The notes under the pieces are model-generated. The model did not search any database, had not been told where the DNA came from, and saw only the letters and a list, made by a program, of their open reading frames with translations. This document shows, piece by piece, positions 1 to 12,300 of a stretch of 64,000 nt of DNA; the first letter of the stretch is position 1; every line of letters starts with the position of its first letter. This stretch comes from Eubacteriales bacterium OttesenSCG-928-K08 (GTDB taxonomy: Bacteria > Bacillota > Clostridia > Christensenellales > CAG-138): assembly GCA_030266105.1 (NCBI GenBank), contig JAJDHH010000004.1:1-64000 (forward strand). Reading direction: 5' to 3'. Made by a program: the position numbers and the translations under genes.

Positions 1-42
1 ATGGGGCGCGACACAATAACGCTTAATAATAAACCTCGGCCA

Positions 43-867
43 TCATTTGGGCAGGCGCCAAAGCCGCCCGCTTGTGAGCTGGCTTGGCGGGAAGTTTTCG
101 CCATTGAGCGTGTAAAACACCATGCTTTTAATTTCATCGTTAAAAAGCTTTGCAAAAAATATCGGATTATCGCCCGTCATATCAACATAAGCCTGATGCA
201 CTGCGGGAAAATCTTTTGGCAGCACCTCGATTGTTTGCTCCGGGTCATCCGGCATGGGGAAGTACGCCACCGCGTCGTATGCTAAAAGCAGCAGGCGCGG
301 CTCGCCATAATGCATCGGCTCGTTGTTTAAAAAATTGCGCACATGGCCGCCCGCGCCCACAGGGTCAAGCTCGGGGGTTACATTATAAACAAGCGGCTGA
401 ACATATAGCGCCACCCTTGTCCAGCCCGAAACAACCTCCACCACCTGCAGCAGCATTTCGTGCTCCCCATTTGGCTTAGGCGTCGCAGTCGGTGTTGCGG
501 TGGGTGTCGCAGTCGGCGTTGCAGTAGGAGTAGCGGTTGGCGTTGCGGTAGGCGTTGCAGTTGGGGTTGCGGTGGGTGTCGCAGTCGGTGTAGCGGTTGG
601 TGTCGCAGTCGATGTTGCGTTTGGTGTCGCTGTCGGCGTTGCAGTAGGTGTCGCAGTTGGCGGCGCGGAAAGCCACGGCAATACATTATGAGTGCCAAGC
701 GGTTTTACGACGATGAGCGAGGGCGGCTTTGGCGTAAAGCTAAGCGTGGGCGCGGGGGATAGCTCGGGGTAGGGCGTTGCATCTGCCCCGCCGGGATTTT
801 TTCCGCAGGCGCAAAGCACAAGCGCCAAACACAAAAACACATATAATATCTTTAAAGCTTTGCTCAT
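43..867 (-). CDS. Putative lipoprotein with long TATP tandem-repeat linker
   Basis: ORF 43..879; start likely MSKALKIL at 867; N-terminal hydrophobic segment with lipobox-like LALVLCACG; central (TATP)n run, then a unique C-terminal domain. Confidence 0.7.
   Translation of the reverse strand: MSKALKILYVFLCLALVLCACGKNPGGADATPYPELSPAPTLSFTPKPPSLIVVKPLGTHNVLPWLSAPPTATPTATPTATPNATSTATPTATPTATPTATPTATPTATPTATPTATPTATPTATPTATPKPNGEHEMLLQVVEVVSGWTRVALYVQPLVYNVTPELDPVGAGGHVRNFLNNEPMHYGEPRLLLLAYDAVAYFPMPDDPEQTIEVLPKDFPAVHQAYVDMTGDNPIFFAKLFNDEIKSMVFYTLNGENFPPSQLTSGRLWRLPK
481..663 (-). repeat. 12-nt tandem repeat array encoding TATP units
   Basis: Imperfect period-12 repeat (ggtgttgcggtg/ggtgtcgcagtc variants) visible on the + strand; encodes about 15 TATP units within the lipoprotein. 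Confidence 0.9.
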
Positions 868-921
868 AATCCACCTCATGCAATACTTTCTGCAAACAGC
901 AAAAAGAAAATAAAACTATAA

Positions 922-950
922 AGAGAGTCTTTACGACTCTCTTTTGTTTT
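922..950 (-). terminator. Intrinsic terminator (possibly bidirectional) downstream of bipA
   Basis: agagagtc-tttac-gactctct stem flanked by A/T tracts between the two minus-strand genes. Confidence 0.6.
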
Positions 951-970
951 ATGTATATTGTTGTTTTTTG

Positions 971-2806
971 TTATGTTGTTTTATTGCTTGCCTGCCTTAG
1001 CCGCATCTCCTTGTTGAGCACACGCTTGCGCATGCGCACGTTCTGGGGTGTGATTTCAACGAGCTCATCGTCTGCAATAAATTCAAGGCATTGCTCAAGC
1101 GAAAGCAAGGTGTGCGGCGTGAGGCGCAGCGCATCATCGCTGCCCGAAGCGCGAACGTTTGTGACATGCTTTTTTTTGCACACATTCACAACAATGTCGC
1201 CTGATTTTGCGCATTCGCCCACCACCTGGCCGGTGTATACCGGCACGCCCGGGCCGATAAAAAGCCTGCCGCGCTCCTGGGTGTTAAAAAGGCCGTAGGT
1301 TGTGGTTTCACCTGTTTCATGGGCAACGAGGCTGCCGTGCGTGCGCTCGGGAAGATCACCCTTGTAAGGCGCATAACCTTCAAATATGTGGCTCATCACG
1401 CCATTGCCGCGCGTGTCAGTTAAAAGCTCGCTGCGGTAGCCCATCAAACCACGTGCGGGTATTAAAAACTTCAGCCTTGTGTCGCCGGTGCCTGCGGTCA
1501 TATCCACAAGCTCCGCCTTGCGTGAGCCAAGCTTTTCCATCACCGCGCCAACATATTCCTGAGGCACATCAACGGTGAGCTGCTCCATTGGCTCAAGGCG
1601 CGTGCCGTTTTCATCGGTGCGATAAATCACCCTTGGGCGGCTCACGGCAAATTCATAACCCTGCCTGCGCATGGTTTCGATGAGTATTGAAAGGTGCAGC
1701 TCGCCGCGGCCGCAAACCTCAAAAGCATCTGTCGAGCCGGTTTCGTTTACCCGCATTGAAACATTTGTCATCACCTCGCGAAAAAGGCGCTCGCGGATAT
1801 TGCGGGAGGTGACATATTTTCCCTCGCGCCCGGCAAAGGGGCTGTCGTTCACCACAAAAAGCATCGAAACCGTGGGCTCGTCAATGTGCACAAATGGCAA
1901 GGGCTCAACACAATCAGGGTCGCATGCCGTTTCGCCGATTGAAAGATCATCTATGCCCGCCACCGCAACAATATCACCCGCAAACGCCTCTTCGGTTTCC
2001 ACACGCTTGAGGCCCTGAAAATGATAGAGCTTTGCGAGCTTTGCTTCTGTCTGGCGCTCCGCGCCACAAACTGTGACCTGCATGGCGCGCCTTGCTGTGC
2101 CGCGCACAATGCGGCCTACGCCAATGCGCCCGACATATTCATCATAGTCGATTGTGGAAAATAGTATTTGCAGCGGGCCGTCCGCGTCGCATTCGGGCGC
2201 GGGGATCGCTTCGAGTATCGTATCAAAAAGCGGCTGCATATCTTGCGTCATCTCATCGGGCTCAAGGCCCGAAACGCCATCCCTTGAGGAAGCGTAAACA
2301 ACAGGAAAATCGAGCTGCGCGGCCGATGCGCCAAGGTCGATAAACAACTCAAGCACTTCGCTTACAACCTCGGTGGGTCTTGCGCCCGGGCGATCCACCT
2401 TGTTTACAACAACGATGGGGGTTTTGCCAAGCTCCAGCGCCTTGCTTAAAACAAAGCGGGTTTGGGGCATGCAGCCTTCAAAAGCATCCACAAGCAGCAG
2501 TACCCCATCCACCAGCTGCAATATGCGCTCCACCTCGCCGCCAAAGTCGGCGTGGCCGGGGGTATCTACGATGTTGATGCGTGTGTTTTTGTAGGTAACG
2601 GCTGTGTTTTTGCTTAAGATTGTGATGCCGCGCTCGCGCTCGATGTCGTTGCTATCCATCACGCGCTCCTGAACCTGCTCGTGTGCGCGAAAAACGCCGC
2701 TTTGGCGCAGCATTTGATCCACCAGTGTGGTTTTGCCATGGTCTACGTGTGCGATAATCGCGATGTTGCGTATGTTTGTGCTTGTGTTCATATTCATCCT
2801 AACCAT
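971..2806 (-). CDS. typA: Ribosome-associated GTPase BipA/TypA
   Basis: 611 aa; [46 protein letters not shown]; full-length TypA architecture. Confidence 0.95.
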   Translation of the reverse strand: MVRMNMNTSTNIRNIAIIAHVDHGKTTLVDQMLRQSGVFRAHEQVQERVMDSNDIERERGITILSKNTAVTYKNTRINIVDTPGHADFGGEVERILQLVDGVLLLVDAFEGCMPQTRFVLSKALELGKTPIVVVNKVDRPGARPTEVVSEVLELFIDLGASAAQLDFPVVYASSRDGVSGLEPDEMTQDMQPLFDTILEAIPAPECDADGPLQILFSTIDYDEYVGRIGVGRIVRGTARRAMQVTVCGAERQTEAKLAKLYHFQGLKRVETEEAFAGDIVAVAGIDDLSIGETACDPDCVEPLPFVHIDEPTVSMLFVVNDSPFAGREGKYVTSRNIRERLFREVMTNVSMRVNETGSTDAFEVCGRGELHLSILIETMRRQGYEFAVSRPRVIYRTDENGTRLEPMEQLTVDVPQEYVGAVMEKLGSRKAELVDMTAGTGDTRLKFLIPARGLMGYRSELLTDTRGNGVMSHIFEGYAPYKGDLPERTHGSLVAHETGETTTYGLFNTQERGRLFIGPGVPVYTGQVVGECAKSGDIVVNVCKKKHVTNVRASGSDDALRLTPHTLLSLEQCLEFIADDELVEITPQNVRMRKRVLNKEMRLRQASNKTT

Positions 2807-2951
2807 TCAATTTGCCGCGCTTTTTGCGCAACACACGATATTATATTCCCCTAAAGCGCGAATTGCAAGGCGTTGGGGGCATATTCAGGGGTTTTTTTGA
2901 ATGTGTGGGGTGAACATAAGCTTAAACTGCTAAAAAGGATGGACGATTCTG

Positions 2952-4076
2952 TCACATATAATAGCGCGGGTTATACGGAATGCCGTCAATCAAAAGCTCC
3001 ATGTGCAAATGCGGCTTTGCCTCCTCATCCACAGGTGCGCCAAGGGAGGCGATGTGCTGGCCCTTTTCCACAACATCGCCAACGTTAACAAGCGTATTTT
3101 CCAACGGAGCAAGCCTTGTTATAAAACCATCGCCATGGTCGATTTCCATCATCAGCCCGTAATTTCCACGCTTGCCAATGTAGCAAACTGTGCCTGCCTC
3201 GGGTGCAAGCACCTCGCCCTTTAGCTCAAGCGCATAATCGAGCCCGTGGTGCATTTCGTTTCGTCGCATGCCAAAGTTGGATGATATATCCGCCTTGCAG
3301 GGGTGCCCAAGGTCAAAGCCCTCAGGAGCGGCCTTGCCCTTTTCGCCCTCGGATCGCCCGGCTTCTTTGTCGGGCTGCGAGCTTTTGTAGGTTCCCACGG
3401 CGACCTGCTCATCGATCGGGCGTTGCGTTAATATTTCGCGCGCATCGGATTGACCTTTCAAAACGCCATTGCGGTAAGTGTATGTATATTCGGTAACAAG
3501 CTCGCCCGCGCGCCCGGAGGAAAGCACCAAACGCGAGCCTTCCAAAAGACGCTCATCCTCTACCTCTTTTGTTTCGTACGCCAGCTTGTCGGTTTCCGAG
3601 AGTTTGGTGGTTACAATAACGGGGCAAAGCTCCGGGTTTTCGCGAATGAGATTTTGAGCCTCCAGTGTGGATGTGGCGTTTTCGCCAAGCACAGCCTCTC
3701 GCACCGTCATTTTCATTTCAAAGGCGGCTCTGATCAAATTCTGCCCGGCGGGGATGTCCTTTCCCGCCTGCTCAAGCCGCCAGTTCAAAAGCGAAACCGC
3801 AAGCGGGCGGCTTGCAACAGTGCAAATGGGCTGCTCATTTGCCAATATGGTGTAGGAGCCTTCCACAAAACCCTCGAGCCAATTTTCAGGCGTGGGTGTG
3901 GGTTCGGGCGTGGGCAAGGGTGCGGCCGCAAAGTCCTCCGGAAGCGCAGGGATTTTAAAAATCAGCACGGCCGCCACGCAGGCCGCAACTATCAGCAGCA
4001 CAAAAAGCACACGGCTAAACGTGCCTAAATTGCTTTCGCGGTTATCTTCTTCAGGTTGTTTTTGCGTATGGGGCAT
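2952..4076 (-). CDS. Membrane-anchored M23 (LytM-like) peptidase
   Basis: Likely start MPHTQKQ at 4076; TM segment, PTPEPTPTPE linker, G5-like middle, C-terminal M23 motifs (ISSNFGMRRNEMHHGLDYA; KPHLHMELLIDG). Confidence 0.8.
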   Translation of the reverse strand: MPHTQKQPEEDNRESNLGTFSRVLFVLLIVAACVAAVLIFKIPALPEDFAAAPLPTPEPTPTPENWLEGFVEGSYTILANEQPICTVASRPLAVSLLNWRLEQAGKDIPAGQNLIRAAFEMKMTVREAVLGENATSTLEAQNLIRENPELCPVIVTTKLSETDKLAYETKEVEDERLLEGSRLVLSSGRAGELVTEYTYTYRNGVLKGQSDAREILTQRPIDEQVAVGTYKSSQPDKEAGRSEGEKGKAAPEGFDLGHPCKADISSNFGMRRNEMHHGLDYALELKGEVLAPEAGTVCYIGKRGNYGLMMEIDHGDGFITRLAPLENTLVNVGDVVEKGQHIASLGAPVDEEAKPHLHMELLIDGIPYNPRYYM

Positions 4077-4183
4077 TTGATTCACTGCCAGTGACTCCTT
4101 TTGTGGTAATGCTTGTAGTATAACATGATTTGCTGGGTGGGAGAATGATTCATTTTTCTTCACAAAAGCGTCAAATTGTGCGC

Positions 4184-4211
4184 TTGAAGATTTTTGCGCG
4201 CCTGCTATACT
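4184..4211 (+). promoter_or_regulatory. Probable sigma-A promoter of ctsR operon
   Basis: TTGAAG (4184-4189), 16 nt, TATACT (4206-4211), immediately upstream of the CtsR box. Confidence 0.5.
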
Positions 4212-4220
4212 ATAATTAAA

Positions 4221-4237
4221 GGTCAAAGATAGTCAAA
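4221..4237 (+). promoter_or_regulatory. CtsR operator heptad repeat
   Basis: GGTCAAA-GAT-AGTCAAA matches consensus RGTCAAANANRGTCAAA exactly, upstream of ctsR. Confidence 0.9.
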
Positions 4238-4359
4238 CACGGCGTCTTGTCGTTTAGCCTTACTTTGGCCGGGGTTATGGTGTTGGCATGAGCATAGGGC
4301 ATTCGTGTCAACACTATACAAGAGCGATTTATAAAATAGGAAAAGAGGCGTGAAAATAA

Positions 4360-4818
4360 ATGTCGGTGCTGGCGGACAGCATAGCGCTGTTCATAAATGA
4401 AATGCTTGAGCTGGAGGATGTTGTGCTTTTGCGGCGCAACGAGCTTGCGCAGCATTTTTCCTGCGCACCCTCGCAGATCAACTATGTGCTTAGCACGCGT
4501 TTTACGCTCGACCAGGGTTATCAGGTTGAGTCGCGCCGGGGCGGCGGCGGATACATACAAATCGTGCGTGTGGATACAGGCAGCACCTTGCATGAATACG
4601 CCTGCAACCGCGTTGGCGAAAGCATTACGCTGCGCGATGCCGAGTGCATCATAGCAAGGCTTTGCGGCGAGGGTTTTATCAGTGAAAGAGAGGCCGGTGT
4701 TATGCAGGGCGCGGTGCGCGCCTGCATGCTGCCCACGCAGGAGCTTACGGATGCTTCGCGTGCAAAGGTGCTCAAGGGTATGCTCGCCATGCTGGTTTAT
4801 ATGGAAAAGGAGGATTAA
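4360..4818 (+). CDS. ctsR: Transcriptional repressor CtsR
   Basis: 152 aa; MSVLADSIALFINEML, RRNELAQHFSCAPSQINYVLSTRFT, ESRRGGGGYIQIVR; first gene of ctsR-mcsA-mcsB-clpC. Confidence 0.95.
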   Translation: MSVLADSIALFINEMLELEDVVLLRRNELAQHFSCAPSQINYVLSTRFTLDQGYQVESRRGGGGYIQIVRVDTGSTLHEYACNRVGESITLRDAECIIARLCGEGFISEREAGVMQGAVRACMLPTQELTDASRAKVLKGMLAMLVYMEKED

Positions 4819-4822
4819 ACAT

Positions 4823-5338
4823 ATGATTTGTGAAAGCTGCAAAAAAAATCAGGCAAGCGTGCACACAATAAATGTGGTTAACGGCGTTAAACAGGAGCAT
4901 TATCTTTGTGAGGAATGCGCAAGGCGGGTGCAGGGCGCAATCCCCTCGCTAATGGGGCTTCTCGCCGGTTTTTATAGTATGCCGCAGCAGGAAATGGAAA
5001 CGGAAAGCTGCTCATGTGGTTACACGCTTGCGCATTTTCAAAAGACAGGACTTCTGGGCTGCCCGGAATGTTACGAAACCTATCGCGAGCAGCTTTTGCC
5101 ATCAATCAAGCGCGTGCAGGGCGGCAGGCTCAAGCATGTCGGCAGGGCGCCGGATTTTGCGCAGGATCAGGCAACACAGGCGCCGGATGAGGCGGCAAAA
5201 AATGTGCAGCAGGCAGAACCCGTTGATGAACGTGTACACCTTAAGCAGGAGCTTGAGCTGGCAATTAAAGAGGAACGCTATGAGCGCGCGGCGGAGCTTA
5301 GGGATCGCCTGAAGGCGCTGGAAGGAGCGGACGCATGA
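4823..5338 (+). CDS. mcsA: McsA (zinc-finger/UVR-motif activator of McsB)
   Basis: Start MICESCKKNQAS at 4823; CxxC pairs; C-terminal UVR motif (LELAIKEERYERAAELRDRLKAL). Confidence 0.9.
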   Translation: MICESCKKNQASVHTINVVNGVKQEHYLCEECARRVQGAIPSLMGLLAGFYSMPQQEMETESCSCGYTLAHFQKTGLLGCPECYETYREQLLPSIKRVQGGRLKHVGRAPDFAQDQATQAPDEAAKNVQQAEPVDERVHLKQELELAIKEERYERAAELRDRLKALEGADA

Positions 5339-6357
5339 TTAAAAATGAAGATATCGCCTTGCGCTCCCGTGTGCGCCTGGCGCGTAATTTGAAGGGATTA
5401 CCCTTCCCCCACATGATGGACGAAAAGCAGATGAAAACGCTCATCGCCGATGTTAACGCCGCGATCAACGGCAACGGAGATTTTCTGCTGCTTGAAATGG
5501 ATAAGCTCCCCGCAAGGGAAAAGCGCCTGCTTATCGAGCGGCACCTTATTAGCCCTGAGCTTGCAAAGGCAGGCCGCGGCGCGGCGCTTATTAACAAGGA
5601 AGAAACGCTATCCATAATGATTGGCGAGGAGGATCATCTTCGCATTCAAAGCATGCAGGATGGTTTAAACCTGCAGGATGCCGATACGCTTTGCTCCGCT
5701 GTTGATCGCCTGCTTGAGCGCAAGCTTGCTTATGCCTTTGATAAGGAGCTGGGCTATTTGACCGCCTGCCCGACAAACCTTGGCTCAGGCATGCGCGCAT
5801 CCGTAATGATGCACCTGCCCGCACTTTCCATGATGGGGGGCGCGGAGCCGCTTTTGAGCATGATCGGCAAGCTTGGTTATGCCGTGCGTGGTTATTATGG
5901 CGAAGGCTCAAAGGCGCCGGGGCATATTTATCAGATAAGCAATCAGATGACATTGGGCATTTTGGAGGAGGACATTTTAAGCAACCTTTCAGGCACTGTG
6001 CTGCGCATACTTGAGCGCGAGGCCGGTGTGCGCGAGCCTTTTTATGAGCAAAACAAGCTGGAGCTGGAGGATAGGCTTTACCGCTCGCTTGGGCTTTTAG
6101 GCTACGCCCGCAAGCTGACGGTGACTGAGGCGATGGAGGCCGTTTGCGACATAAAGCTTGCGTGCGGGTTGGGGCTGATGCCGGAGTTTACGCAGGGGTT
6201 TTTGAACAAACTGCTTGTGGATATTCAGCCCGGCGCGCTTGAGCAGCGGGCCGGTGAGGAAATGAATGCCGCGCAGCAGGAAATGGCGCGCGCGCAATAT
6301 ATACGAGAGCAATTAAAAACAATCAACAACGAGGTGAATAAAGATGAACGTATTTGA
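5335..6357 (+). CDS. mcsB: Protein arginine kinase McsB
   Basis: 340 aa; phosphagen-kinase-like [35 protein letters not shown]; operon context. Confidence 0.95.
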   Translation: MIKNEDIALRSRVRLARNLKGLPFPHMMDEKQMKTLIADVNAAINGNGDFLLLEMDKLPAREKRLLIERHLISPELAKAGRGAALINKEETLSIMIGEEDHLRIQSMQDGLNLQDADTLCSAVDRLLERKLAYAFDKELGYLTACPTNLGSGMRASVMMHLPALSMMGGAEPLLSMIGKLGYAVRGYYGEGSKAPGHIYQISNQMTLGILEEDILSNLSGTVLRILEREAGVREPFYEQNKLELEDRLYRSLGLLGYARKLTVTEAMEAVCDIKLACGLGLMPEFTQGFLNKLLVDIQPGALEQRAGEEMNAAQQEMARAQYIREQLKTINNEVNKDERI

Positions 6358-8773
6358 CCGCTATACAGAAGGCGCGCGCCGCGCACTTGCGCTTGCGCAG
6401 GAAAGCGCAAAGCAGCTTGGGCATAACTATGTGGGCACAGAGCATTTGCTGCTGGGGCTTTTGCAAACGGAGGATAGCTCCGCCGTGCGTTTATTAAAGC
6501 AGCAGGGTGTGCTTTTTGATGAGGCCGCTTCGCAGACGGAGCGCCTTGTGGGCCGGGGCGACTATCAGTTTACCGATAGCTTTGGTTACACACCGCGCAC
6601 AAAAAAGGTGATTGAGCTAAGCCTATATGAGGCAAAGGCGCTCAACCACAATTACATTGGCACGGAGCATTTGCTGCTTGCGCTTTTAAGGGAGCGCGAA
6701 AGTGTGGCGGCCCGCGTGCTGCAGGACCTGGGCGTGGATTTGGAGGAGCTTAGAAAGCAGCTTATAACCAGCGTTTCGACTGATGGCGGGAGCAAAGGCC
6801 AGGCGGGCCGGGGCGATATTTCGACCCCCACGCTGGATCAATACGGCAAGGATCTGACCAAGATGGCGCGCGATGGCGAGCTTGACCCTGTGATTGGCCG
6901 CGCTGAGGAAATCACACGCATAATCCAGATTTTAAGCCGACGCACAAAAAACAACCCTGTGCTTATCGGCGACCCGGGCGTGGGTAAATCCGCCATTATA
7001 GAAGGGCTTGCCCAGCGCATCGTAGCAGCCGATGTGCCGGAAACGCTTAAGGATAAGCGGGTTGTCACGCTGGATTTGGGCGGCATGCTTGCAGGCACCA
7101 AATACAGGGGCGAATTTGAGGAGCGCATTAAGTCCGCGATCGATGAGCTAAAGAGCAGCGGCAACACCGTGCTTTTTATAGATGAGCTGCACACGATTGT
7201 GGGCGCGGGGGCATCCGAGGGTTCTATCGATGCTTCCAACATATTAAAGCCCGCGCTCGCCAGGGGCGAAATTCAGGTAGTGGGCGCAACAACGCTTGAT
7301 GAATACCGCCGCTATATCGAAAAGGATGCCGCGCTTGAGCGAAGATTCCAGCCGGTGACTGTGGGTGAACCCACGCAGGAGGAGGCCAAGCTCATTTTGT
7401 TCGGCCTGCGCGACAGATACGAAGCGCACCACAAGGCGCGCATCACCGATGAGGCGGTGAATGCCGCTGTGGAGCTTTCAAGCCGATATATTTCGGATCG
7501 TTTCCTTCCTGATAAAGCCATCGACCTTATGGATGAAGCCGCATCCAAGGTGAAGCTGCAGGCATATGTTTCACCACCCGATCTTAAGGAGCTTGAAGCG
7601 AAGATCGAGGCCGTGCGCAAGGAGAAGGAGGAGGCCGTCACCAACCAGAATTATGAGCGCGCCGCACAGGTGCGCGATGAGGAGCTTAACCTCGCCCGCG
7701 AAATGGAAAACAAACGCCGCGAGTGGGAGGAAAGCCGCAAGGCATCCGTCAGCGTGGTTGGCGAGGAGGATGTGGCGCAGGTTGTTGCCGCGTGGACTGG
7801 CGTCCCCGTCAAAAAACTCACTGAGGATGAAAGCGAGCGGCTTTTGCAGCTTGAACAAACGCTGCATAACCGTGTGATCGGGCAGGATGAAGCGGTCGGC
7901 GCGGTTTCACGCGCAATCCGAAGAGCGCGCGCGGGGTTAAAAGACCCAAAACGCCCGATAGGCTCATACATATTCCTCGGCCCCACGGGCGTTGGCAAAA
8001 CTGAGCTTACAAAAGCGCTTGCAGAGGCCATGTTTGGCGATGAAAACGCGATGGTTCGGCTTGATATGTCCGAATATATGGAGCCGCACTCTGTTGCCAA
8101 GCTTGTTGGCTCCCCGCCGGGTTATGTCGGTTATGACGATGGTGGCCAGCTCACCGAAAAGGTGCGCAGAAAACCATATGCCGTTGTGCTTTTTGATGAG
8201 ATTGAAAAGGCGCACCCGGATGTATTTAACGCGCTGCTGCAAATATTGGAGGATGGCCGCTTGACCGACAGCAAGGGGCGCGTGGTGGATTTTCGAAATA
8301 CGATACTTATCATGACCTCCAACGTTGGCGCGGGCAAACTCAACGCGACAAAACGGCTGGGTTTTGGAACGGAGCAAAACGAATCCATCGCCAACTATGA
8401 GCGCATGAAGGAAACCATGATGGATGAGCTAAAGCGCACATTCCGGCCGGAGTTCCTAAACCGTGTGGATGAAATCATACTCTTCCACGCGCTTGAAAAG
8501 GAGCAAACGCGCGCTATTGTAAAGCTGATGCTAAACTCTGTAACAGAGCGGCTTAAGGAGCGGGGGATCGAGCTTGATATAACGGATGAGGTTGAAGAAT
8601 TCCTTGCCGAATCCGGTTTTGATCCTATGTATGGCGCAAGGCCATTGCGCCGCGCAATTCAGCAGCAGGTGGAGGATAGCCTCAGCGAGGAAATTCTTTC
8701 CGGCCGAATACAGCTTGGCAACCGTGTTAAGGCAGTGTTAAACGACGGAAAGCTCGCCTGGGAAAAGGAATAG
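6344..8773 (+). CDS. clpC: ATP-dependent Clp protease ATPase subunit ClpC
   Basis: 809 aa; Clp N repeats, two Walker A motifs ([20 protein letters not shown]), UVR motif; overlaps mcsB. Confidence 0.97.
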   Translation: MNVFDRYTEGARRALALAQESAKQLGHNYVGTEHLLLGLLQTEDSSAVRLLKQQGVLFDEAASQTERLVGRGDYQFTDSFGYTPRTKKVIELSLYEAKALNHNYIGTEHLLLALLRERESVAARVLQDLGVDLEELRKQLITSVSTDGGSKGQAGRGDISTPTLDQYGKDLTKMARDGELDPVIGRAEEITRIIQILSRRTKNNPVLIGDPGVGKSAIIEGLAQRIVAADVPETLKDKRVVTLDLGGMLAGTKYRGEFEERIKSAIDELKSSGNTVLFIDELHTIVGAGASEGSIDASNILKPALARGEIQVVGATTLDEYRRYIEKDAALERRFQPVTVGEPTQEEAKLILFGLRDRYEAHHKARITDEAVNAAVELSSRYISDRFLPDKAIDLMDEAASKVKLQAYVSPPDLKELEAKIEAVRKEKEEAVTNQNYERAAQVRDEELNLAREMENKRREWEESRKASVSVVGEEDVAQVVAAWTGVPVKKLTEDESERLLQLEQTLHNRVIGQDEAVGAVSRAIRRARAGLKDPKRPIGSYIFLGPTGVGKTELTKALAEAMFGDENAMVRLDMSEYMEPHSVAKLVGSPPGYVGYDDGGQLTEKVRRKPYAVVLFDEIEKAHPDVFNALLQILEDGRLTDSKGRVVDFRNTILIMTSNVGAGKLNATKRLGFGTEQNESIANYERMKETMMDELKRTFRPEFLNRVDEIILFHALEKEQTRAIVKLMLNSVTERLKERGIELDITDEVEEFLAESGFDPMYGARPLRRAIQQQVEDSLSEEILSGRIQLGNRVKAVLNDGKLAWEKE

Positions 8774-8826
8774 TATTTAAAAACAGTGATGTGCGGCAAA
8801 GCCGCACATCACTGTTTGAAACTTCG

Positions 8827-8849
8827 GAGCCTCAGCGAGGCTCTTTTTT
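8827..8849 (+). terminator. Intrinsic terminator after clpC
   Basis: gagcct-cagcg-aggctc followed by TTTTTT; preceded by a longer perfect hairpin at 8781-8817 (aaacagtgatgtgcggc-aaa-gccgcacatcactgttt). Confidence 0.8.
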
Positions 8850-8925
8850 GTGCCAAAAACAATGTATAAAATGTAAATTAACAAACGTTACTTATAAAAA
8901 AGTTCATTTTGAGGCCAATTTAAGT

Positions 8926-8953
8926 TTGAATTGAGACTAAAGTGTTGTATAAT
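8926..8953 (+). promoter_or_regulatory. Candidate promoter for the giant repeat protein
   Basis: TTGAAT (8926-8931), 16 nt, TATAAT (8948-8953); implies a ~400-nt 5' UTR. Confidence 0.45.
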
Positions 8954-9364
8954 CCATATTACTGAACATATGTATACAAAAATGTAGGTGGGCGTTTGCG
9001 CGCCATGTTTTTGTTACTGAATAAATGTAATAACCCGAATAAAGTAAGGCTGGGCATCGTGTGCAATCTTAAAACGATCTTAGCTAAGCGGATAAATTCT
9101 GTAGTGGATGGATTTTGTGTTTTTAATAACACTTGAGCGCAGGAAAAAACATGACAAATAGGTTAATTAAAATTTGGATAGATTGGTTCGACATGACCAA
9201 AAGGGTTTATATAGTACTAGAAGGAATGTCATAGCGATATTTTAGTGACCCAATTGGTTGTTTTGGAATGAAAAACGCAAGAAAACGATAAAACGTAGCA
9301 TTTAATAAGACGTTTACCGGAAGCGATACAGGGGTGTGCGCATGCCGGCAGGGAGGAAGAAAAT

Positions 9365-12300
9365 ATGAATAGCAGCAAGAAATCAATGTCAAGCTGGGGG
9401 AAAACAAAAAAAGGCAGGCAGTTTATCTGTCTGGCTCTTGCGTTGCTGCTCGCGGTGGGGGTAAGCATACCCACAATCGCAGAAATTGTAGGAAGCGAGG
9501 AGCCTGTCGAGCCGGTGGGTTCATATGCCGATGGTAGCGAAACGGAAAACCAAAGCTCGCCCGGCGGCACAGACCCAAGCAGCGAGGTTATAACTCCTGA
9601 TCCTGACGAGGAAGAAGAAGAGATAACGGTAATCGTAAATCCGATTGAAAAAGGTGGGCAAACGCAGATTGTTGAAACCCCGCCGGTTTCGCTTGAGCCG
9701 GGTGAAGTTCCCGAAATCGGGGATATGGACGCTATCATGGCGTACACGGGTGCGATGTACCTTAACGATGTGGATCAGGGCCTTGTCGCGGAGTTTGTGA
9801 ATGTCACAACAAACAACGTTGTTGGCGGCATCGGGCAGATGAGGTTATACACAAGCCTGTCGAGCACAAACAACAACGATTATGTAACGGTTAAAGTGGA
9901 TATACCCGATATTCCGGGGATATCTTTTCCGCAATTTGCAACAAGCGATGTAATGCAGATCGCCACACACCAGGGGCGCAACATCGAAATCACGCTGGTG
10001 CGCGGGACAAACGGCAAACCACAGCATTTTGAATATAAGCTTCTTGTTGGCGATACATTCGTTTCGCTAATAAGGGTAATGGTTCCAAACGGCTACAGCA
10101 CAAGCCCAACAGTGGTTACATTTAACGATCCATATATCGACCAAACACGCAGCAACTTCCCGCAGGGCGTGGTAAGTGTGCAGGGTGGTGAACTGACATT
10201 CACAGGCACGTTCGGCTGGAACAATGTAGCAAAGAGTGCAAGCCCCACAAGCGTGTCGGTTGCAGCAAGCAGCACGAGCAGCACGGGGTATGCGTTAAGC
10301 GGCGATATCAGCTACACATTAGGTGCGGCCAACCCGCTGTATGGTTCAACAACAAACACGATATTCACAAAAGAATACACAGCAACGGATGTGCTGACAT
10401 TACCCACAGGGGTCAGCTTCCCGTCGGGCGCAAACGGTGCAACGCTTAATGGCGCCAAAACTGCGCTGACATATGCAGGAAAAACGCTCGCGACATTCTC
10501 CGCGCCTGTTGAAAGCGCGGTGATATCGGGCAAAAAACTGACGGTTGTCTACAAAAACGTAAACAGCACGCTGGATGCAAACGGAAATCAGGCCAGCGGC
10601 AAGGTTGCGGCCGATATTCAATCGATGAACCTGACGACAAAGCTGCATGGGGCAAACCTGGAGGTTTCCTCCAGTTACTCAGGCGTTGCCGGGCAGAAGA
10701 TCACAAACCAGGTGAGCTTTAACGCAAAACCCTGCAAGGGTGATGCTGTTGAGCACAACAGCAGCGCTTCGGCTGAGGTTTCAATCACTGTGCCTCAGGC
10801 TACGTTTACGATCAATAAAACGAACAACCCCGGAAGCTCCACAAAAATCACAAGCACAAACACGGAAATCGAATACACAATAGAGGTCAAAAACACAGGC
10901 CTTGGCACGGAAACGATTACGGTAGCAGACACTGTGCCTACCGGCTCGGTGTATGTTATAGGCTCCGCATCAAGCAATCTGGTGACGCCAACATTCTTTA
11001 ATTCGAACTTAGCCTGGAACAATGTGAGCATAAATGCAGGGCAGACGCTTACATTTAAGTTTAAGGTGCGCTTTGCTCAGGGCACAACAAATGGCACAAC
11101 AATCAGGAACACGGCAAGGTTGATGGGTGGCAGCAAGACATACAACTCCAATACGGTCACAAACACATACGACACAAGCGACAATCTTTCGATTAATAAG
11201 GAACATGGCGTTCCGGGTTCGGTTGTGTATAAGGATAGCATAGTCCCCTACACGATTAAGGTAACAAACTTCAATGCGACCCCCTCGCTGCCCTACAGCG
11301 TTGTGGATACACTTCCTGAGGGCATACGCTTAAGCGCGGCGCAGCTGACGCAGCTTCGCGCGGATTATCCGGGCGTGACATATGATGAAACAACGGGCGT
11401 AATCACATTCCCGGCGGTTTCGTATGCGGCCAACTCATCCGTGACATATTCATTTAACGCCACGGTGGTAAGCTCCATGCCTGACGGCACGTATCTGACC
11501 AACTATGCGCGCATACCAGAGCTTAATCTTTCATCCAGCGCAAGCGTAGTATACCGCACGCGCAAGATTAATATGTCGGTCAACAAGGAAATCGTAAGCG
11601 GGCCAACTCGCGTATCGGAAACCAGCAACGAGGCGGTTTATGAAACGACCTTCCGCATAACTGTTAAAAACGGCAGCGTGCCGCTGGACTTCGATCTTGA
11701 AAATCCGCTCTATTTTGAGGATGTTATGAGCGCGGGCCTGCGGCCAAAGGGCGCTGGCAACGCAGCCTCCGGCACGCTTAGCGGAACGGATAACCGCGGC
11801 CAAACTGTCACCGGTACGTGGACCAGAATAAACGGCTCGGGCTCAGCCTATATCTACACCATAAGGTGGGATATTCCCACACGGCTCGCGGCCAACGAGG
11901 TGTATTGGATACAGTACGTCGGCGAGGTCATCGTGCCGCTCAGGGATGACGGGACATTTGACACCGTAAACGCGTTTAACTATGTAAACGTCAGGGGTGA
12001 CGCAAACGTCACACCCGGCGGCGGTTCAGGCGGCACCGGCGGCTCGGGAACTGAAGTTGAGATCAAGCCCGACATGAGCGTGGAAAAAAAGATAATAAAG
12101 GTCAACAACACAACAGGCTCATGGAAAACATCCGAGCTGTACGCAGGCGATGTAATTACATACCGTCTGACGCTAACCAACACGCAAAACAGCGTCACAA
12201 AGGGATATTTGTACGATATTCTCCCATTCCCGACACCCGGCAGCGGTTTTGTGTGGGAGCTTGACACGAACGTATTTGTAACTGCAACGAACGTTACGCC

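Noticed and set aside
481-663. Possible CRISPR array
   Set aside because: Period is 12 nt with no spacers; it is a coding tandem repeat.
500-691. + strand ORF encoding (GVAV)n and other ORFs across 378-762
   Set aside because: Antisense/alternate-frame shadows of the TATP repeat in the lipoprotein gene.
8954-9364. c-di-GMP riboswitch in the adhesin leader
   Set aside because: Looked for GEMM-type conserved segments; none convincingly present by eye.
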